From: Lota lota | Taxonomy: Eukaryota > Chordata > Actinopteri > Gadiformes > Lotidae | NCBI GenBank assembly: GCA_026745465.1 | Contig: JACYXH010000473.1 | Location: 5,664,691 to 5,728,690, forward strand | Length of the DNA: 64,000 nucleotides | Direction of reading: 5' to 3' | Shown here: positions 1-34,562 of the stretch, piece after piece | How positions within the stretch are numbered: the first letter of the stretch is position 1 | Layout of the letters: the number at the start of each line of letters is the position of its first letter | Notes under the pieces: generated by a model | Databases searched by the model: none | Seen by the model: the letters and a program-made list of their open reading frames with translations, nothing else | Told to the model about the DNA's origin: nothing | Translations under genes and position numbers: made by a program

Positions 1-106
1 CGAGGATCGCGCTCTACCACAGCGGCGGCAGCTGCCTGGCCTGCTCCTACGTGCACACCTTCAGCTACTTCGTCAACATGTACTGTAGCATCCTCTTCTT
101 AACCAG
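1..106 (+). CDS. gpr20: gpr20 exon (TM3 part), cut by window start
   Basis: Reads RIALYHSGG...[13 protein letters not shown] in frame 3. It ends with two bases of a Ser codon before the donor GTAGGA at 107. The human counterpart has Cys at this Ser, from memory. Confidence 0.8.
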
Positions 107-521
107 GTAGGAGAATGTCTCCCGTTTGTTTAGGCTTCTCTCATACTCATTTACCTGTTGAAACGTTGTGGTGGTCTGGTCATCTAAACGACTGAATAGT
201 GAATAGTAATCTCTGACGTGTCCCTGGTGTCAGCATCTGCATCGACCGCTACCTGGCGGTGGTGCACGCCTCCGGCACGCTGCACCGGTGGAGGACGGCT
301 GGAGCGGCCCGCTGCTTCAGTGCTCTGGTGTGGTTCATCGCTGTGGTGGTCACCTACTCCTTCCAGGTAGACATGCATGCACTCTGGCACTGCACTGAAA
401 CACTTTAGACTGCGCATTCACTCTCACACACTGACACAAACGGCACTCACACTGTGTACAGTATGTTCAAGTAGAGTGTGAGAAGGGCGTATAAATAGGC
501 TAAACTAAAAGCCTCACCAGA

Positions 522-607
<86 letters not shown>

Positions 608-1828
608 CTCTGGTTCTGGTCTGCGTCCTGGAATCTGGAGGCCTGGGGCTGCTGCCTCGGCTGGCGTAGGTGTCGCTGAGTCCGGCTGTTGCAGGGCTGT
701 TTGGACGGGCTGGGAGGAGGCTCGGCCGCGGCGGTAGCTCCTCGGAGGGCAGCTCCTCGGAGGGCCCGGAACAGCTCTCGGTAGGGCCACCTTCCACTAG
801 GGCGACGTGGGACCGTCCCCATCTCCCGCCCGGCTGCTGTGCTGCAAGCCGAGGTGTGGCCTGCAGCCCTCACGATAAACCCTCATGATAGAAAGTTAAA
901 GAAACATACTCTGAACTCTGTTTCTCCCATGATAGTTTTACCGTAATACAACCACAGGGACGTGAATACTGACTTGCGTTAAGTGTGTCCACCGCTCTTT
1001 CTGCCTCCCCTCTCCCCCTCCCCAATCGACCCTCTCTTACCTCTCTCACCCCTCATTCCCTCCCTCCACCCCCCCCCCCCTCCACCCCCCCCCCCCCCCT
1101 CCTCCCTCCACCTCCTCCAGACCGCAGCGTTAGAGTTCAGCACCACCTGCGTCTTGATCCCCGCCCTCTTCTACCTCACGGTGCTGGAGTTCCTGCTGCC
1201 TCTGCTGGCCGTGGTGGGCTTCACCCTGCGCGTGGCCTGCTTCCTCAGCTCCGCCCCCTCCGGCCTTGGCCACGCCCCCATGCCCCGCCAGAGCGTGGAG
1301 CGTCGCGCTCGCGCCGTGCGCCTCCTCGCCACCGTGCTGGTGGTGTTCACCGTGTGCTTCACGCCCTTCCACGTGCGCCAGGCCCTCGTCTACTTCCGGG
1401 TGAGAGGCGGAAGTGGAGGAGGAGAGGAGGGGCCAGGGAAGGGGGCGGGGGCGGGGGCGGGGCAGGTGCTGGCCTATCACGTGACGGTGACGCTGAGCAG
1501 CCTCAACAGCTGCCTGGACCCCGTGGTCTACTGCTTTGTGACGGACAGCTTCAAGAGGCTGTGGCGGAGGAGGATGAGGAGGAGGAGGGGGAGGAGGTGG
1601 GGGAGGGGAGGGACAGGGGAGGAGGAGGACGGGGAGGAGGGGAGGACGAGTCGCGGAGCAGTGGGATCGGCGGTGGCGGTAGGGGGAGGAGGAGGAGAGA
1701 TGCCGTCGTTGAACAAGTGTTCAGGGACAGCCATGACGCTGGCTCACAGCGTGGCCACGCTCACGCTGGCCGCCGTGCCCCGACCCTCCCCCGCCTCCTC
1801 TACCCTCGCTGGGGAGCACTGCGCCTAG
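1..1828 (+). CDS. gpr20: gpr20, orphan class A G-protein-coupled receptor (5' partial)
   Basis: Three exons in the window (1-106, 234-366, 1121-1828) join in frame and give about 314 residues from before TM3 to the C-terminus. Visible landmarks are [10 protein letters not shown] before a DRY motif ([10 protein letters not shown]), [10 protein letters not shown] in TM5, a TM6 CFTPFH motif, and TM7 [17 protein letters not shown] with the DPxxY signature. These match my memory of mammalian GPR20 better than P2Y receptors or GPR17. The family is an orphan plasma-membrane receptor reported to signal through Gi. The start codon and TM1-2 lie left of the window. After TM7 the tail becomes an Arg/Glu/Gly-rich low-complexity run from GGA-type repeats, unlike the short mammalian tail. 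The adjacent slc45a4 and dennd3 support the call. The family is near certain; orthology is likely. Confidence 0.85.
234..366 (+). CDS. gpr20: gpr20 exon, DRY motif and TM4
   Basis: Acceptor GTGTCAG ends at 233 and donor GTAGAC starts at 367. The one base completing the previous codon plus 44 codons give [12 protein letters not shown]...[12 protein letters not shown], the intracellular end of TM3 and TM4. Confidence 0.82.
523..605. repeat. (CA)n microsatellite, gpr20 intron 2
   Basis: About 41 CA units on the coding strand, some 156 bases downstream of the gpr20 exon donor at 367. Confidence 0.97.
606..900. other. unassigned GC-rich block in gpr20 intron 2
   Basis: Unusually GC-rich for an intron and open in several frames. 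It contains a direct repeat of CTCCTCGGAGGGC. No splice sites fit it into gpr20 and no protein family was recognised. Confidence 0.4.
1121..1828 (+). CDS. gpr20: gpr20 terminal exon, TM5-TM7 and tail
   Basis: The acceptor CTCCAG follows a very C-rich tract (1068-1120). The 236-codon exon (stop included) starts [10 protein letters not shown], supplying the ECL2 Cys, covers TM5-TM7 and stops at TAG. The open frame extends upstream to 983, but that part is proline-coding polypyrimidine intron. Confidence 0.85.
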   Translation, partial: TAALEFSTTCVLIPALFYLTVLEFLLPLLAVVGFTLRVACFLSSAPSGLGHAPMPRQSVERRARAVRLLATVLVVFTVCFTPFHVRQALVYFRVRGGSGGGEEGPGKGAGAGAGQVLAYHVTVTLSSLNSCLDPVVYCFVTDSFKRLWRRRMRRRRGRRWGRGGTGEEEDGEEGRTSRGAVGSAVAVGGGGGEMPSLNKCSGTAMTLAHSVATLTLAAVPRPSPASSTLAGEHCA

Positions 1829-2264
1829 AGGACCTCCACGTGGACCTCCATGCCCAAGGAGAAGGAGGAGGAGGAGAAGGAGGAGGAACTGGTGAAGAGG
1901 ATGATGAGGTCAGATAAAGGAGGCCTACATTAAAGGGGCAATGTGAAAGACTGAAACCCTCCTAGTTGGTAGAAGGGGAAGCCTTTTGGAATTCAAAAAG
2001 TAACCATTTTCTGTCTACTGTAACTTGGACACGAACTGAATGGGGGGCGTGAGGGGGAGGGGTTTTGGGAGTGTCCATGATACGATTCTTGTAAACAAAG
2101 AGAGAGGTACGGGCCTTTATTTGTCAAATATATCAGTTGTATGATGTGGTTTTATTGATGACACAATTGGAATCACTATCAATCAGCATTGACTACAGAT
2201 ATGTCCAGGTCATTTTAAGCTACAAGCTAGTTGAATGTTACACATTACAACTTTAAGATGCTGA

Positions 2265-2270
2265 AATAAA
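2265..2270 (+). terminator. gpr20: candidate gpr20 polyadenylation signal
   Basis: AATAAA lies about 440 bases after the gpr20 stop, the first canonical hexamer noticed on this strand downstream of the gene. There is no direct evidence of use. Confidence 0.4.
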
Positions 2271-2429
2271 GACATCTACATTCCCTTCGATATATCCACA
2301 TGCATGTGGATATGCACTATGTGGCCTGAACCTGCATCTTGTATTAATGGTTGATGTCTATCCTTTGAGACTTTGAGAGCCGTTTAGTGCAGGTGTGTTA
2401 TTGAGGGCCTCTTAATTTGGTTAATTTGG

Positions 2430-2505
2430 TTAATTTCTCAACAAGCTGACATTGTCCATCGAAGTAAGATTTCGATAAAGTTGAATTTCAACAATAGCAA
2501 CCAAC
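2430..2505 (+). repeat. dispersed repeat, copy 1 of 2
   Basis: About 75 bases (TCTCAACAAGCTGACATTGT and following) recur with few differences at 7608-7682. Both copies are in the same orientation. The family was not recognised. Confidence 0.7.
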
Positions 2506-3695
2506 TCAAACTGCCGTTTCTCAGTCCCCTTCAATTGTTCTCAATTCGTTCTATACTAGAGAACAGCTCGGGGACATTCTGAGTCTATGATGGGCCCTGT
2601 GGTCTTGGTGACAAGATAAACAGAGACCGAGGCAAACGTGCTCAAGGCAGGGGGTGTAGGGGAAGGACAGACCGCCATGGAGCTGCACTCTTGGAGTGAA
2701 CGCATTTAAGAGGCTGGAGGCAAAGCCTGCCCTCAACAGAATAAACTGTTGTAGTCGTAACTCTCCCCAGAGCTTATTGTAAGACCACTCTCCGAGCCTC
2801 ATGTTTACCTGTGCGTCTCAGCATGTCTGGATGGAGACGAGATGTTTGCCGTTTCTATGGAGATCCAGTATCCCAGGAATATTCCAGGAAATCCTGTGGA
2901 TGCTGATAACATTGTTTACGTTATGGAAGTTACTAAGTGAGGTTTCATTCATTGTTTCCGCTTTTGAATCACATGGAAGTTGTTCATGATGTGGCCCATT
3001 ATGAAACAAAGTTTGAATGACTGCCGCTAAGAGGTCAAACGTAGTCAACGCGTATGGGCCACGTTTTGATAGTTGTATTCTACCGTCAGATAGTGGAAGC
3101 CATTGCACGATCCTTACTATTTTCCAATCACTAAGTATAAGTGAACCAATACAAATGTATTAACAACTGAACACCTTAGTTATTGTAATGTTTTCGTATT
3201 TTTATGACTTAAAATGTGCTCAGAAACCAAAGAAATGACTTCTGAAATTAGTAATTGACAGTCTGTAAAATAAAGTATATTTTATATTCTATTTTATGTA
3301 CTTTATTCTCCAAAAACATTTTTGAAAGATAGTTATTCACAAACCTTTATATTAAGCCATACTTATAGTATTATGCATTGCTGCATTATTCGATTTGGTT
3401 ATTGACATTGTTATTAATGTACCTTGAATACAGACCCATAATTGACCAAATATAAAAATAAACATGATTATGACGTTTTTCATTTATTTGTTTTGCTCTG
3501 CATTTGTTTGCATTCACGTCATTTTACTTAGTCTAGGGGGTAGATTACTCTATTTTTTCTAAATAACTGGTAGGCCTACTAGTAGTATTCTTTTTCCTAA
3601 AATTCAGATTGATCACGTTGTAAAGTAAATTCTGCCAATACATTGTGGTTCCACAAGAGAACACTGTCCAGATCGAGGCGCCTAAACCGCAGACA

Positions 3696-3807
<112 letters not shown>

Positions 3808-4293
3808 CAATAAATAGCCCAAATAGCCTACCCTGCCACAAGCATCACTCCACATTTTAAATATAAATAAAGAAAATACAATTTGTGGATTGATAAGGAA
3901 TACTGTGTATTTCAAGGGCCTGAATCAGTTCAAGTCTCAGCGGGTCCTACGGAACCCGGGTCGGGTATATGATCATTTTTTGACCTCGTTGACAAAATAG
4001 GTTCTGTCGTGTGACTGCTGCTGAAACACGCAGCCAGACTGCGGTTTCACTGCCGCTTTGACACTTCTCCCAACAAAATGCCATTAGGCTTACTCAGCGT
4101 CTGATTTCCTCCAGTCACACACCTTACTTCCCCTCCCTTTTCTGGGCTGAAGAACTGGGGAACAGTCAGCAAATTTCCTTTGCACGTGCACGTGCGTTTG
4201 AATCTGCTTGTATGTTTGTGCACGTGATCGTCGCAGGCTGCTGATCTAGACTCGTGATGCAAATGTCATCTAATGCAGGGGCTTGAATGTGTT

Positions 4294-4417
<124 letters not shown>

Positions 4418-5229
4418 ATATTATAGGCCTAACTTTGTTCGTTTGTTTGTTAATAATAACAACATGAAAATTGTTGTGATTCATAATACCAGAATGCAGG
4501 CTGGTCATGTTTTCATATAAACCTATATATTTTATGTTCACATTCACAAGAAAAGAAAAAAGTCATACACAATTTCCTTCTGAAGTTTCTTTTTTTCTTA
4601 AGGTGCGTTCCATACAGTGTGAAGAGTCCCACAGGAAGGCCCAAGCATATATTTACACAACTTTATATTTATATATACAATCCTTATATATAGAAAACAT
4701 AGGCAATAATCCGCAAAATAAAGAACCTAAAAAGATAACTATATTTGTGTATATATTTATATATATATATATATTGCATCGTATTTATCTATTTTATGAC
4801 AAAGGCATTTATAGAGTATACTGCACAAATCTGTTTCCCATTATTTTAAGTATATTCTATGACTTCTATCTCTGTCAAGATAAAAGTATATAGGCCACGG
4901 TCTTCTCTCACGTCAAATACATAACACGACGTAACATGAAAAACGTAACATAACCGAAATACAAAGCCTCTTCCAGGCGGCTCGACAAAGCTTCATGAGC
5001 AGTGCTTGGTTTGGTGCAACACGCAGAGTGTGACGAGGTGCGTTTGACGTTCTCAGAACTCGGTGACGCAAGACACACGGCACACGTGCTGTTTACAGTG
5101 CAGCAAGAAGGTGGCGCTAAAAGCCACTTCAAGTTCTGGAATAACATGCGTCTCATCTACAGATATTCATTTTCCAACAATATGGTTCTGAATGTAACAG
5201 AACCCGCGAAGAGAGTGGAAACAAAATAG

Positions 5230-5231
<2 letters not shown>

Positions 5232-5299
<68 letters not shown>
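5232..5299. repeat. (TG)n microsatellite
   Basis: About 34 TG units. Confidence 0.97.
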
Positions 5300-5302
<3 letters not shown>

Positions 5303-5649
5303 CCCAATGACCGTCAAGAACTATAACTCAAAACAACTAGCAATGACAGCTGAGATGATTCTTTTTGTAAAACGCAAAAGTAAATCTTTTTTTTTAAACG
5401 CACGTCGCACGCAACAATCTCTCGTTGTTCACCCACCAATTCAGGTGGCTACAGAGCCGCTCTCCTCTCTCGACAGCAGTAAATTAAAAAAAATTTAACT
5501 AACGCAGGCCAACATAAACTGGTTGGTTGTCATATTAAATAAAGTGAAAGAAAGCTTAAAAAAATAAATATCAATATTTTCATATTTTTTTTGCAAGATA
5601 TTTTTTTCTTTAAACCCATCTATATGTGCAAGTTCTGTGCAATGTCAGA

Positions 5650-5678
5650 CCCCCCCCCCCCCCCCCCCCCCCCCCCCC
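5650..5678. repeat. poly-C run
   Basis: Twenty-nine consecutive C. Such runs are error-prone in sequencing. Confidence 0.95.
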
Positions 5679-6469
5679 ACATACACACCCCCTGGCTTGT
5701 TAAACCATGAAACCTAAAGTGATTTCAGTTGAAACCACTTTTACATTCATTGACTTAGGTCACCCAAGTCACCTGATGGAATCAAAAAAGCAGGAAAACA
5801 ACACAATCTCCCAGCAGGCCACTCAATGAACACATTCCACAGTCTACGGCAATGGGCCCGTGACCATAAACTCAGCTTAGACATGTAACTTCCCCCTCAC
5901 ACTTTCACAGACATACTGAAGTCGCACCACAAGTATTTAGTTCTGCCTCACAAGGGCACATCAGTTTAAACAAATCAGTGTATATAGCTGGGCATCACAG
6001 TTGAACTATTACTTTTAATATGTTTCGATGCAATGTGAATTGCCCACAATACATGCGAGCAGTTTTTTTTAACCAGGTTGTGTTGAATTACTACACACAC
6101 ACAAACGCGCGCCGTGCTGAACTAAACAACGATTTGTTGAACATGACGTCCTTGTCGAATGGGCCCCTGGCATGATGTTTTCGGTTGAGTGCATGTTGGT
6201 GGGTTTTTATACAGGGAGTTCAAGCAAGAGAAAGCAGCATCCAGCCATGCATCAGCGGGGAATCAAATTTAGAAAATTGTACTTTGGCATTTTTTTTTTC
6301 ACATCCACCGCAGTGTTGCATGCAAACCTCCCTAGAGAACAAACCAACATACATGTCTGTTGTTGATTATTGTTTCACGTATTTGTAAAATGTGTAATCC
6401 CATGTCTACCAGTCTAGGCCATCAGGGCTTTTTAATAACCAAAACAAAATGCTAATGATAATGTAACAT

Positions 6470-6784
6470 TGTGGGAGTGTGTGTGGATGATGGCTGGTTT
6501 AAGCAGCCTCACCTGGCCCGAGTCAGACTGATTGGAGTCTGGAGCTGGGTGAGGCTGCACATCTGTTGCACATTGAGCAATCAATGTACACAGGTTAAAC
6601 CAGCCATCACCGCACACACTCAGGGAGAGCTCTTCTACATGTATCATTTTACGCAACCTTTACAATAAACCGGTCTTTCAACATCACCACCCTGTGTCTA
6701 TTCGTTTGGAGGAGCCCGAGGAAAGTCACCTAGGTGGAGTGGGAAAAGCCACCTAGGTGGCGTGTAGTAATGGTCTTTGCTACA
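6470..6784 (+). mobile_element. solo LTR, copy 1, with 5-bp target duplication
   Basis: Begins TGTGGGAG and ends TGCTACA (TG...CA), flanked by identical AACAT at 6465-6469 and 6785-6789. Contains AATAAA at about 6665, as LTRs do, and a palindromic CCACCTAGGTGG motif near the end. A second copy lies at 36785-37116. No internal retroelement genes are present. LTR status is inferred from ends, target duplication and copy number. Confidence 0.8.
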
Positions 6785-7607
6785 AACATCCACTGTTCTG
6801 TAAAGCTGCAGACATCTGTAAAGAGGCAGCATCTTCTACACCGAGGGGAACAAAAATAACAACAATTGTTTGTTGAAACTCATTAAAAAAAACGTCATCG
6901 GCCGAATAAACAGGCCAGCCAATATCCTTACTACCACCGCCAGATACCATTTCAGTTGGTGATTCAACCAATTAGTTAAATAAAGAGGCCTTTTCGACTT
7001 CCTTTCTTACGGATTAACTAAGGTAGTTGATTTGTCAGATGACTTTCAAACTCGAATCGTCCAGCACTTGCATTTTAATGGGTTGTACATAAGGGGTAGC
7101 ACCTTTTCTATTTAACTTGCTTGTATCTTCCCGTTTTTTTATATTCCAAATACTACCGCTCAGCTAATAACAAACATGCCAAATAGCCATGACTTCTTAA
7201 AGCCCAAAAGCACTTTTAAACCTAATGTCCTTTCCTTCTGAATATAGTATACATTAGAAAATATATGTCTACATATTATAGCTTAACGTAACATCAGCTT
7301 TCACTAAATCCACATTTATTCTGCACTCATCTAATGTCACTACATGCACCTGTAACTCTTTTATAGTTACACCTTGTACAGTCCAGTCGCAGCTGCCTTT
7401 GGCCTCAATGCCATCAAGAATCGGCCAATCACACAACCAGAAGACAGTGCGGGACAACAAGATTGAATTAACACAGGCCTTTAACTAAAGCCAAACAAGA
7501 GAGGAAACCAAATAACAAACAGGTAAGGGATATGAAAGTGATTGTTGTCATTTTGGGCAGAACGTGCTTTAAATTGTGTGTTCCAACTTAAACTTTACCG
7601 CCCAAAG

Positions 7608-7682
7608 GTTAACTTCTCAACAAGCTGACATTGTCCCTCAAAGTAAGACTTCGATTACGCTGAATTTCAACAATAGAGATGT
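7608..7682 (+). repeat. dispersed repeat, copy 2 of 2
   Basis: Second copy of the repeat at 2430-2505, ending ATTTCAACAATAG in both. Confidence 0.7.
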
Positions 7683-7789
7683 GAACTAGACAGTATTGAG
7701 GACCGATTTCAACTTACAGCCAGAGACATCTACCCTCCCATATGTCCCACCATGTCCCCAAACATGGGGACACTCCTTTTCCTCACCCT

Positions 7790-7918
7790 CCTCTTCCTCC
7801 AGATACTGTATCTCCCATCCATTCAAAATAGTTATACTTTATCTCAAATCCATTCAGATGGTTTCTACTGTGCCTCACATCCATTAATATGATTTATACT
7901 GTATCTCACATCCAGCCC
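7790..7918. repeat. degenerate tandem repeat, about 38-bp unit
   Basis: Three to four copies of TACTGTATCTCNCATCCATT-type units. Confidence 0.65.
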
Positions 7919-9928
7919 AGTTCTCCACCAAGTTAGAGTTTTTCCCCCTGACTGCACCACCAGAAAGACTCAAAGCCACACCAACAACATCATATCTTCC
8001 CTTTGATTGACACCCTGTTTTTGACGTATAATTTCCCACTCATTACCTCTTCTACAATCTTGATTGAGTCTTGTTTGGTTCCACTGTTCTACCGTACAGC
8101 TTTGGAAAATCCTCTGAAGTAACATGGGGATGGTTTGTCTTTATGTATTGCTGCCGTTTCTTGTCTGCACGCCTATCAGACGAACGGTGCACGGTGACCC
8201 GGTGGAGCATCGGAGTAAAACCCCCAGCCGACCGTCTGGTACTCTCAGGGTAACGATTGCCAAGCATCCCCAAAACCGTCCACCTTGTGGTTTCTTCAAG
8301 ACCACAGATGACTCAATACTTTCATCAGCAAAAAAAAAAAAAACTGTCATGCATTGCAGACGTTGTGCTGACAGACGTGAAAGCGAAACGAGGGACGAGA
8401 GCAGAAAAGGCTGAATCCCATCCGATCTCCCTTCTCTAATGTTTTGGTTTCACAACCCACTCCTCGGCACCACCAGCATGCAGCATATACAGTACTGTTA
8501 TTAGTCTTCAAATAAAACTTAAAAACAACCCAAAACAAAGCCTTAACATCAACATTGTCTAAAGAGATTATTTTGAGAGCATCACTTTGAAACAGGACAC
8601 CAAGTGTTTTAAAGAAGTAGCACTGTTTTCTTTTCTTTTTTTGCTTTGTTTGACCTGGAGTAATGCCCCTAGTACTGTGCATATTGCATTTGTCCACTTA
8701 CCAGAAGTTGGGACTTTTAAGTGAATTCAGCGAAGCCTCGCTATAATCAAGATTCAAATGATTCTTTTCAACTCCTGGGTTAACCTTGTACATTTACAGA
8801 AAGCCCTCAGGACTCCAACACCGTTCAGAGCGAGGGAGTCTTAAAACACGTTCGGCGCGGGACACTAAATGGAGCAGATGACTCTCTCTGGGGTCACTAA
8901 GACTTGACAGTATTATGCTGTGTTTAATGGGAATGGATCAAACTATGGTTATGGAATTCCTCTCCTCACCACGGGCAACAGTCCAGATTACACTGAGCCA
9001 TCCGATTTTCTGCTGAACGAACCAATTTTCGAAGAAGATTTTTTGGATCACAAACAAGGCCATTTTTGGCCAAGTCCCAAAATGTCTGAAGAAACATTGC
9101 TGTTCAAGAGTCTTAAAGCAACAGTAACCTGATCCTGTTTCATCCATAAAGCAGAGCACAGATTGTCTGATGTCCCATGGTTCCATTTGGGTGAGTGCGG
9201 TGCTTGTTTTTGGACAAACAGACTTTTCCCAACATAATTGTCGTCATCCAACCGCATGGATTTTCCTGGTCGGTGGGGAAGAACTCTGATGTTATTTTCC
9301 CATAATTGCAGCTTTGAGGGACAGTCAACGTTGTCCACCATTGACCTCAACTGTAATCCCGAAGGATGGATTACGCATTTGTGTGTGTGTATGTATGTGT
9401 ATGTGTATGTGTGTAAAACAAAGTCCCCTGAAGATAACTGTCCAGGTGGTTGCTCGTTAGCAACCCCTAGAGGCCCTGAGTGATATAAACGGATCTTTCG
9501 AATTTGGTTGATGGCTTGTCGTGATTGGTTGACGGCTTGTCGGGACTCGTGCTGAACCAATCGCGTCGCACCGACTCCGCCGGTCCCATGCCAGAATGAA
9601 CACGTTGGATTCACATAAACTAATCTAAGTCACACAGCCTTGAACATCCACGGAAAACAACAAACAGCCTGAATCAGGAGATATCAGATTGCCCAGGTCA
9701 TCCCAGGTCAGCTAGGTCATCTTCTCTCCTCTTTTTAGAACGTCATTTTGGAAACATCAACGTTCTTAGCATTCATCGATCACTCTCGGCTGGAAGACAA
9801 ACGGACATAGAGGTGAGTCTTCTTCAGTTGCTGGTTCCCTTGGTTATGGAGTCAATGGTAATGATGTCAGTGGCGGCAATCCCAACGGTTCTCTGCGAGG
9901 GCTTGCCCGTTCCAGTGGAGCCGAACGA

Positions 9929-31269
<21,341 letters not shown>

Positions 31270-32019
31270 GGCGGAGGGCATGCACGCAATGGAAGGCAAG
31301 CGCGCCCCTGCAGCTCCGTAACAGCGGCCAGATGGAAAGAAAGTGCTTTCTCCAGGAAAGACCAAAGATCAATCAATCTATACTTATGTACGCTTCTTGT
31401 TTTTGTTTGTAATAAAATGGGGGGTAAAAAAATGATATATATATATACACATGTATAAATGGCAAAGTTGTTATTGTCCACTTAATTGTGAATTACAGCA
31501 TAGCATTGACTGATAGCAATTGCATGCTAAGTAGGTGCAGTGGTGCTTACGATTAGCATTCAGGTATAATCACACAATTGGAATAATAGTGAAAAGCTAC
31601 TTTCGGTGTGTGTGTGTGGGGGGGGGAGATTAATTTAAACTTCGGGCATAATTCTGGGGTCCAAAAAAACGAAGAACATATTTTTTCAGAAAGCCAAGCC
31701 GTTAAACACTGCCCTTCAAAATAAAGGTATCCTCCAACTCCATTGGCATTGAGGTCCTCCTGTGACCTCGAGTGGAGTGAAAGGAAGTCGTCGAATTATT
31801 TTCACAGTAAAGGTGCAAAATACATTCCACAGGTAGAGTGAGTGTAGCATGTGAGTGTGTGAATGTGCGTGTGTGTATGTGTGTGGGTGTGTATATGGCT
31901 TATTCAGACATTAACATGTCTCCTCCTACTTTTTCCGAGCTTATTGTCTATTCGCTGTGGAAAAAATCCATATAGAAGCCCACTCTGTGAGTTCCAGTGT
32001 CATATTAATGGTGGGGGGC

Positions 32020-32230
32020 TGGACGCGGGCATGGGCGGAAGGCCTGGGGGGGACGGTGTGGAAGCAGCAGGGGGCGATGGCGGTGGGGGGTGGAGGACGG
32101 TAGGCGACGCAGGTGGGCGGAGCTCCCCGGAGAATCCCCATCTATTTGCCGATCAATCTGCAGGCGAGGAGGAGGAGACAGGAAGTGAGACGACGCCGTC
32201 CCATTGGTTGGTGGTGGCATGTGGGAGAGA
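32020..32230 (-). promoter_or_regulatory. slc45a4: candidate proximal promoter/5' UTR of slc45a4
   Basis: GC-rich block 0.8-0.95 kb upstream of the slc45a4 ATG, with a minus-strand CCAAT box (ATTGG at 32203-32207) and an adjacent ETS-type CACTTCCTG. Inference only. Confidence 0.3.
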
Positions 32231-32798
32231 AAACAAAAGACAAAACCATGCAGTGAGACAGGTTGTGCAAGGGAACGGTGGCAGTGATGTATCATTTGTG
32301 CGATCAAACCTTCACACCCATGATGAATAACAAGATCAATGTGTTTCACAACGCAATCTTATTTTTAATGGCAGATGGCAAGCATTAGCCACTCTGTAGT
32401 CACTGTGTAATGAATGCAACCATCTGCCAATTGGACTGATTGTACGAAACGAAACCAGGAATAGCATTTCACTGCACCCAGAGTATAATCATATGTATTT
32501 CATATATTTACTAGTTATTTTTTTGTTTGGGTATCGTTTATTTCTGCAGTACGAGGGGTGCCAAAGTAAAGTTTTAGGTTTGTCAGCCTTGCATGCAATG
32601 ACTTCACTAACTCGCCGAAGCACAGCATCTGTTGTTCCTTTCATCGTCAATCTTTGGTGCGGTTAGCAGCCTCTGGAACGCAGTGTGTTCCCCATAATTA
32701 CCGCTATTGAGACATTATGAAGACGTATAAAAGGAAGCCATTGAGGACTGGGTGCGGGTGCGTGAGTGCGTGTGTGTGTGTGTGTGTGTGTGTAAAAT

Positions 32799-33165
32799 GA
32801 CAACTTCAGTATTTTTCAACCTGGACTCTATTTTCCCACCATTATGGGTAAAAGTGACTCATGCATCATAAAAACTCAACTCAACTCTCACTCTCAACTC
32901 AGATTTCACAGCGAGACTTGATTGGACCCAATACTGACCAATAACAGACCAGATCAAGCAAAAGGTAGAGTAAAGTTTCCTTAATGTTGTCAGACACTTA
33001 GAATAACAATCTGAGCATGTCAGGGGCAGGCAGCACTTTAAGAAGTTTCATTGCAGCCTGCTGAAGTGCTCTTGCTCAATACTCGCTCAATACAAAAATA
33101 AAACTGTCCGCATTAATCACTTAGACCCAAAATTATGGGAAAATAGGGTCCAAGTTGAGTTAAAA
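32799..33165. mobile_element. MITE, copy 2 of the 27.9-kb family
   Basis: CAACCTGGACTCTATTTTCC at the left mirrors GGAAAATAGGGTCCAAGTTG at the right. The interior shares TAACAGACCAGATCAA with copy 1 and with a fragment at 27035-27085. Confidence 0.65.
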
Positions 33166-33580
33166 AAAAACTATTCTCGGGACAGTTCAGACACTCTCTT
33201 TTATTATTTATTTAGTACCTTTTTCTTAAATCTGTTTTCAGAATAGACAGGGAGCCCTGTGTGTGCGGAGTGCAGAGAGAGAGCAAGCGAGCGAGAGAAT
33301 TGTAAGGGAAGAGGCCCCTTATTCAGTAAGCTAACCTACCACCCCCTTCCCTCCTCTGTCCCCCTCCCCACCTACCTTACCCATGGGAAGAAGTGTATAC
33401 AGAGGGGAGGACAGAACACACAGACAGACAGACATCAAGAGAGAGAGAGAGAAAGGAAGAAAGAGGGGAAACAGCAAGAGGCAAAAATATAAAAAGCGTA
33501 CGCTCAGATGGTAAAAAAAACCTCGGTGCGTTTACGTCTGAGAAACCATGCCGACAGACCTAAATCCATGAAGGCATGTT

Positions 33581-33582
<2 letters not shown>

Positions 33583-33651
<69 letters not shown>
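33583..33651. repeat. (CA)n microsatellite
   Basis: About 34 CA units. Confidence 0.97.
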
Positions 33652-33654
<3 letters not shown>

Positions 33655-34021
33655 GCCTCTTAAGAAGGAGATTGAGAAATGAGAACAATGGAAAAAATAG
33701 AGAGAGGTAGAGAGAGAAGTAGCAAGAGAGAGAGAGAGAGGTAGAGAGAGACTGCGAGACAGTGGAGGGATGGAACTAAAGAGCACCCTCTCCCCCTAGC
33801 TGGGTCTCTCCGGTATCATGTCCCCATTAACATTCATTGCACACCGAAGATGCTCATGCATATTTCATCCACATGGGGTGCGTGCGTGAACTACACATGC
33901 ATGCGCACACGTTCACAAATAACAAATACACACACAAACACGCGCACTCACACATACAATCTAGTCTTCAAGTTGTCACCTGCCTTCATAGGCTGGGGTC
34001 TGTTGCATAAGAGCCTCCCCA

Positions 34022-34054
<33 letters not shown>

Positions 34055-34514
34055 AGAAGGGAGGCATGGTTAGCTCTATTGAGGACTAATCAGGGTGGAG
34101 AATAACAGGCTAATCAGAGCTAGCATGTTGAACACACTAACCAGATTATTGTAATCCAGATTCTGATTCAATAACCTGTATGGTGTTTGGCGGTATTATT
34201 TTTTTTAGATTATTATCATTATTAGTTCACGTTAAATTATTCGTATTTTGCATCTGGCGTTCACATGTCTCCTGTGGTACTTGTTTGGGAGAAGTAGAAG
34301 GCACTAGATAAGATATAGTAAGAAAACGTGTATGATGTAGTACAATATAACTATGAATCACGTTGCTCAAAGTAACCCGATCAGGAAACATTACGTCGTG
34401 GAGATGAGCCCAGAGTGGCATTATGAAACAGAGATGAAGGAAAATAAAAGAAACATGTGGCTTTTCTACACTTTCTGTTGTTCATCTGATAGCAGCAGCT
34501 GAGCTGCAGCCTGC

Positions 34515-34562
<48 letters not shown>

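Noticed and set aside
447..890. GC-rich ORFs on both strands in gpr20 intron 2
   Set aside because: Open by composition and partly over the CA repeat. No family similarity and no fit to gpr20 phases.
983..1120. Proline-rich extension in front of gpr20 exon 3
   Set aside because: In frame, but it is the C-rich polypyrimidine tract before a good acceptor and has no receptor homology.
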